Position numbers and translations under genes: made by a program. The notes under the pieces were generated by a model, which worked only from the letters and a program-made list of their open reading frames with translations, had not been told where the DNA came from and searched no databases. Positions 63,938 to 64,000 of a stretch of 64,000 nt of DNA are shown here, piece by piece (the first letter of the stretch is position 1; each line of letters begins with the position of its first letter). Location: NCBI RefSeq assembly GCF_900107815.1, contig NZ_FNRK01000003.1:112033-176032 (forward strand), in the 5' to 3' direction. This stretch comes from Eubacterium aggregans. Its GTDB lineage: Bacteria > Bacillota > Clostridia > Eubacteriales > Eubacteriaceae.

Positions 63938-64000
63938 TGGTCTCATAAATTAAGACATTTTTTCAGACGGATATTAATGAATCTGATATACTAAAAAGAG
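63938..64000. other. Non-coding sequence at the right edge
   Basis: It begins with GTCT-CATAAATTA-AGAC, a short inverted repeat directly after the broken gene, followed by an A/T-rich stretch with a TATACT box. It could be the edge of a mobile element, but too little is visible to say. Confidence 0.35.

Overview
The window looks like a chromosomal segment of a low-to-moderate-GC Gram-positive anaerobe of class Clostridia, probably an Eubacteriales member near Eubacteriaceae. Supporting signs are a PolC-type replicase, Gram-positive riboswitches (a THF candidate before folE, and a yybP-ykoY element before a cation ATPase), a DUF4364 gene, a DUF512/Der pair, a NusG-II/Gx-transporter pair, a 1410-residue acyl-CoA dehydratase activase-like protein, and consensus TTGACA/TATAAT promoters with strong AGGAGG ribosome sites. 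The genus cannot be fixed from the sequence alone. There are no rRNA genes, CRISPR arrays or complete insertion sequences. Most of the segment is housekeeping chromosome with accessory patches.

Layout. 1-1.7 kb: the 3' end of a P-type ATPase gene, then a tRNA operon (Pro, CAT-anticodon, Phe). 1.7-4.7 kb, minus strand: a folate operon folE-HD-folP-folBK with a leader that looks like a THF riboswitch and a terminator. 4.8-8.5 kb: polA, coaE, tRNA-Leu, a tRNA-Gly fragment and tRNA-Gly. 8.5-10.1 kb, minus strand: a nitrilase-family amidase and an S24-type repressor. 10.2-16 kb: an FGGY kinase overlapping the giant activase. 16-23.6 kb: the envelope/isoprenoid/replication cluster uppS-cdsA-rseP-ispG-polC, in which dxr is absent and RseP has no PDZ domain. 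23.6-27.2 kb: a VanY-type carboxypeptidase and valS. 27.3-30.8 kb: a GlcG-like protein (minus strand) and a Ca/Mn ATPase behind a Mn riboswitch. 30.9-32.1 kb: a riboswitch-like leader in front of a panD with an internal deletion and a panC without its C-terminal domain. 32.1-38.2 kb: DUF4364, tandem epoxyqueuosine-reductase-like Fe-S proteins, DUF512, der, Gx transporter, NusG-II protein, tRNA-Leu and an unknown gene. 38.4-46.1 kb: GH25 lysozyme, malic enzyme, topA-hslV-hslU, rpsB-tsf.

46.3-52 kb is more accessory in character. It holds a TspO-like membrane protein, a carboxylesterase gene with an in-frame amber codon near its start, and a three-gene cassette resembling the CrtP-CrtQ-CrtO end of staphyloxanthin biosynthesis. 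At 52.3-54 kb a two-component system lies on the minus strand. From 54.1 to 62.6 kb there is a glycerol catabolic region: a DeoR regulator, glpK, a BON-domain GlpA-like dehydrogenase, a GlpB-like flavoprotein, a DUF1667 protein, an alkylglycerone-phosphate-synthase-like flavoprotein and a cysteine-containing partner. The window closes with a rhodanese/Rrf2 pair under a palindrome-bearing promoter and a flavoprotein gene cut off after 110 codons.

The most striking theme is erosion of conserved genes while their promoters, ribosome sites and terminators look intact: panD, panC, rseP, the esterase and the terminal flavoprotein all lack expected parts. The most promising candidates for something new are the leader RNA before panDC and the CrtPQO-like cassette in what looks like an anaerobe.
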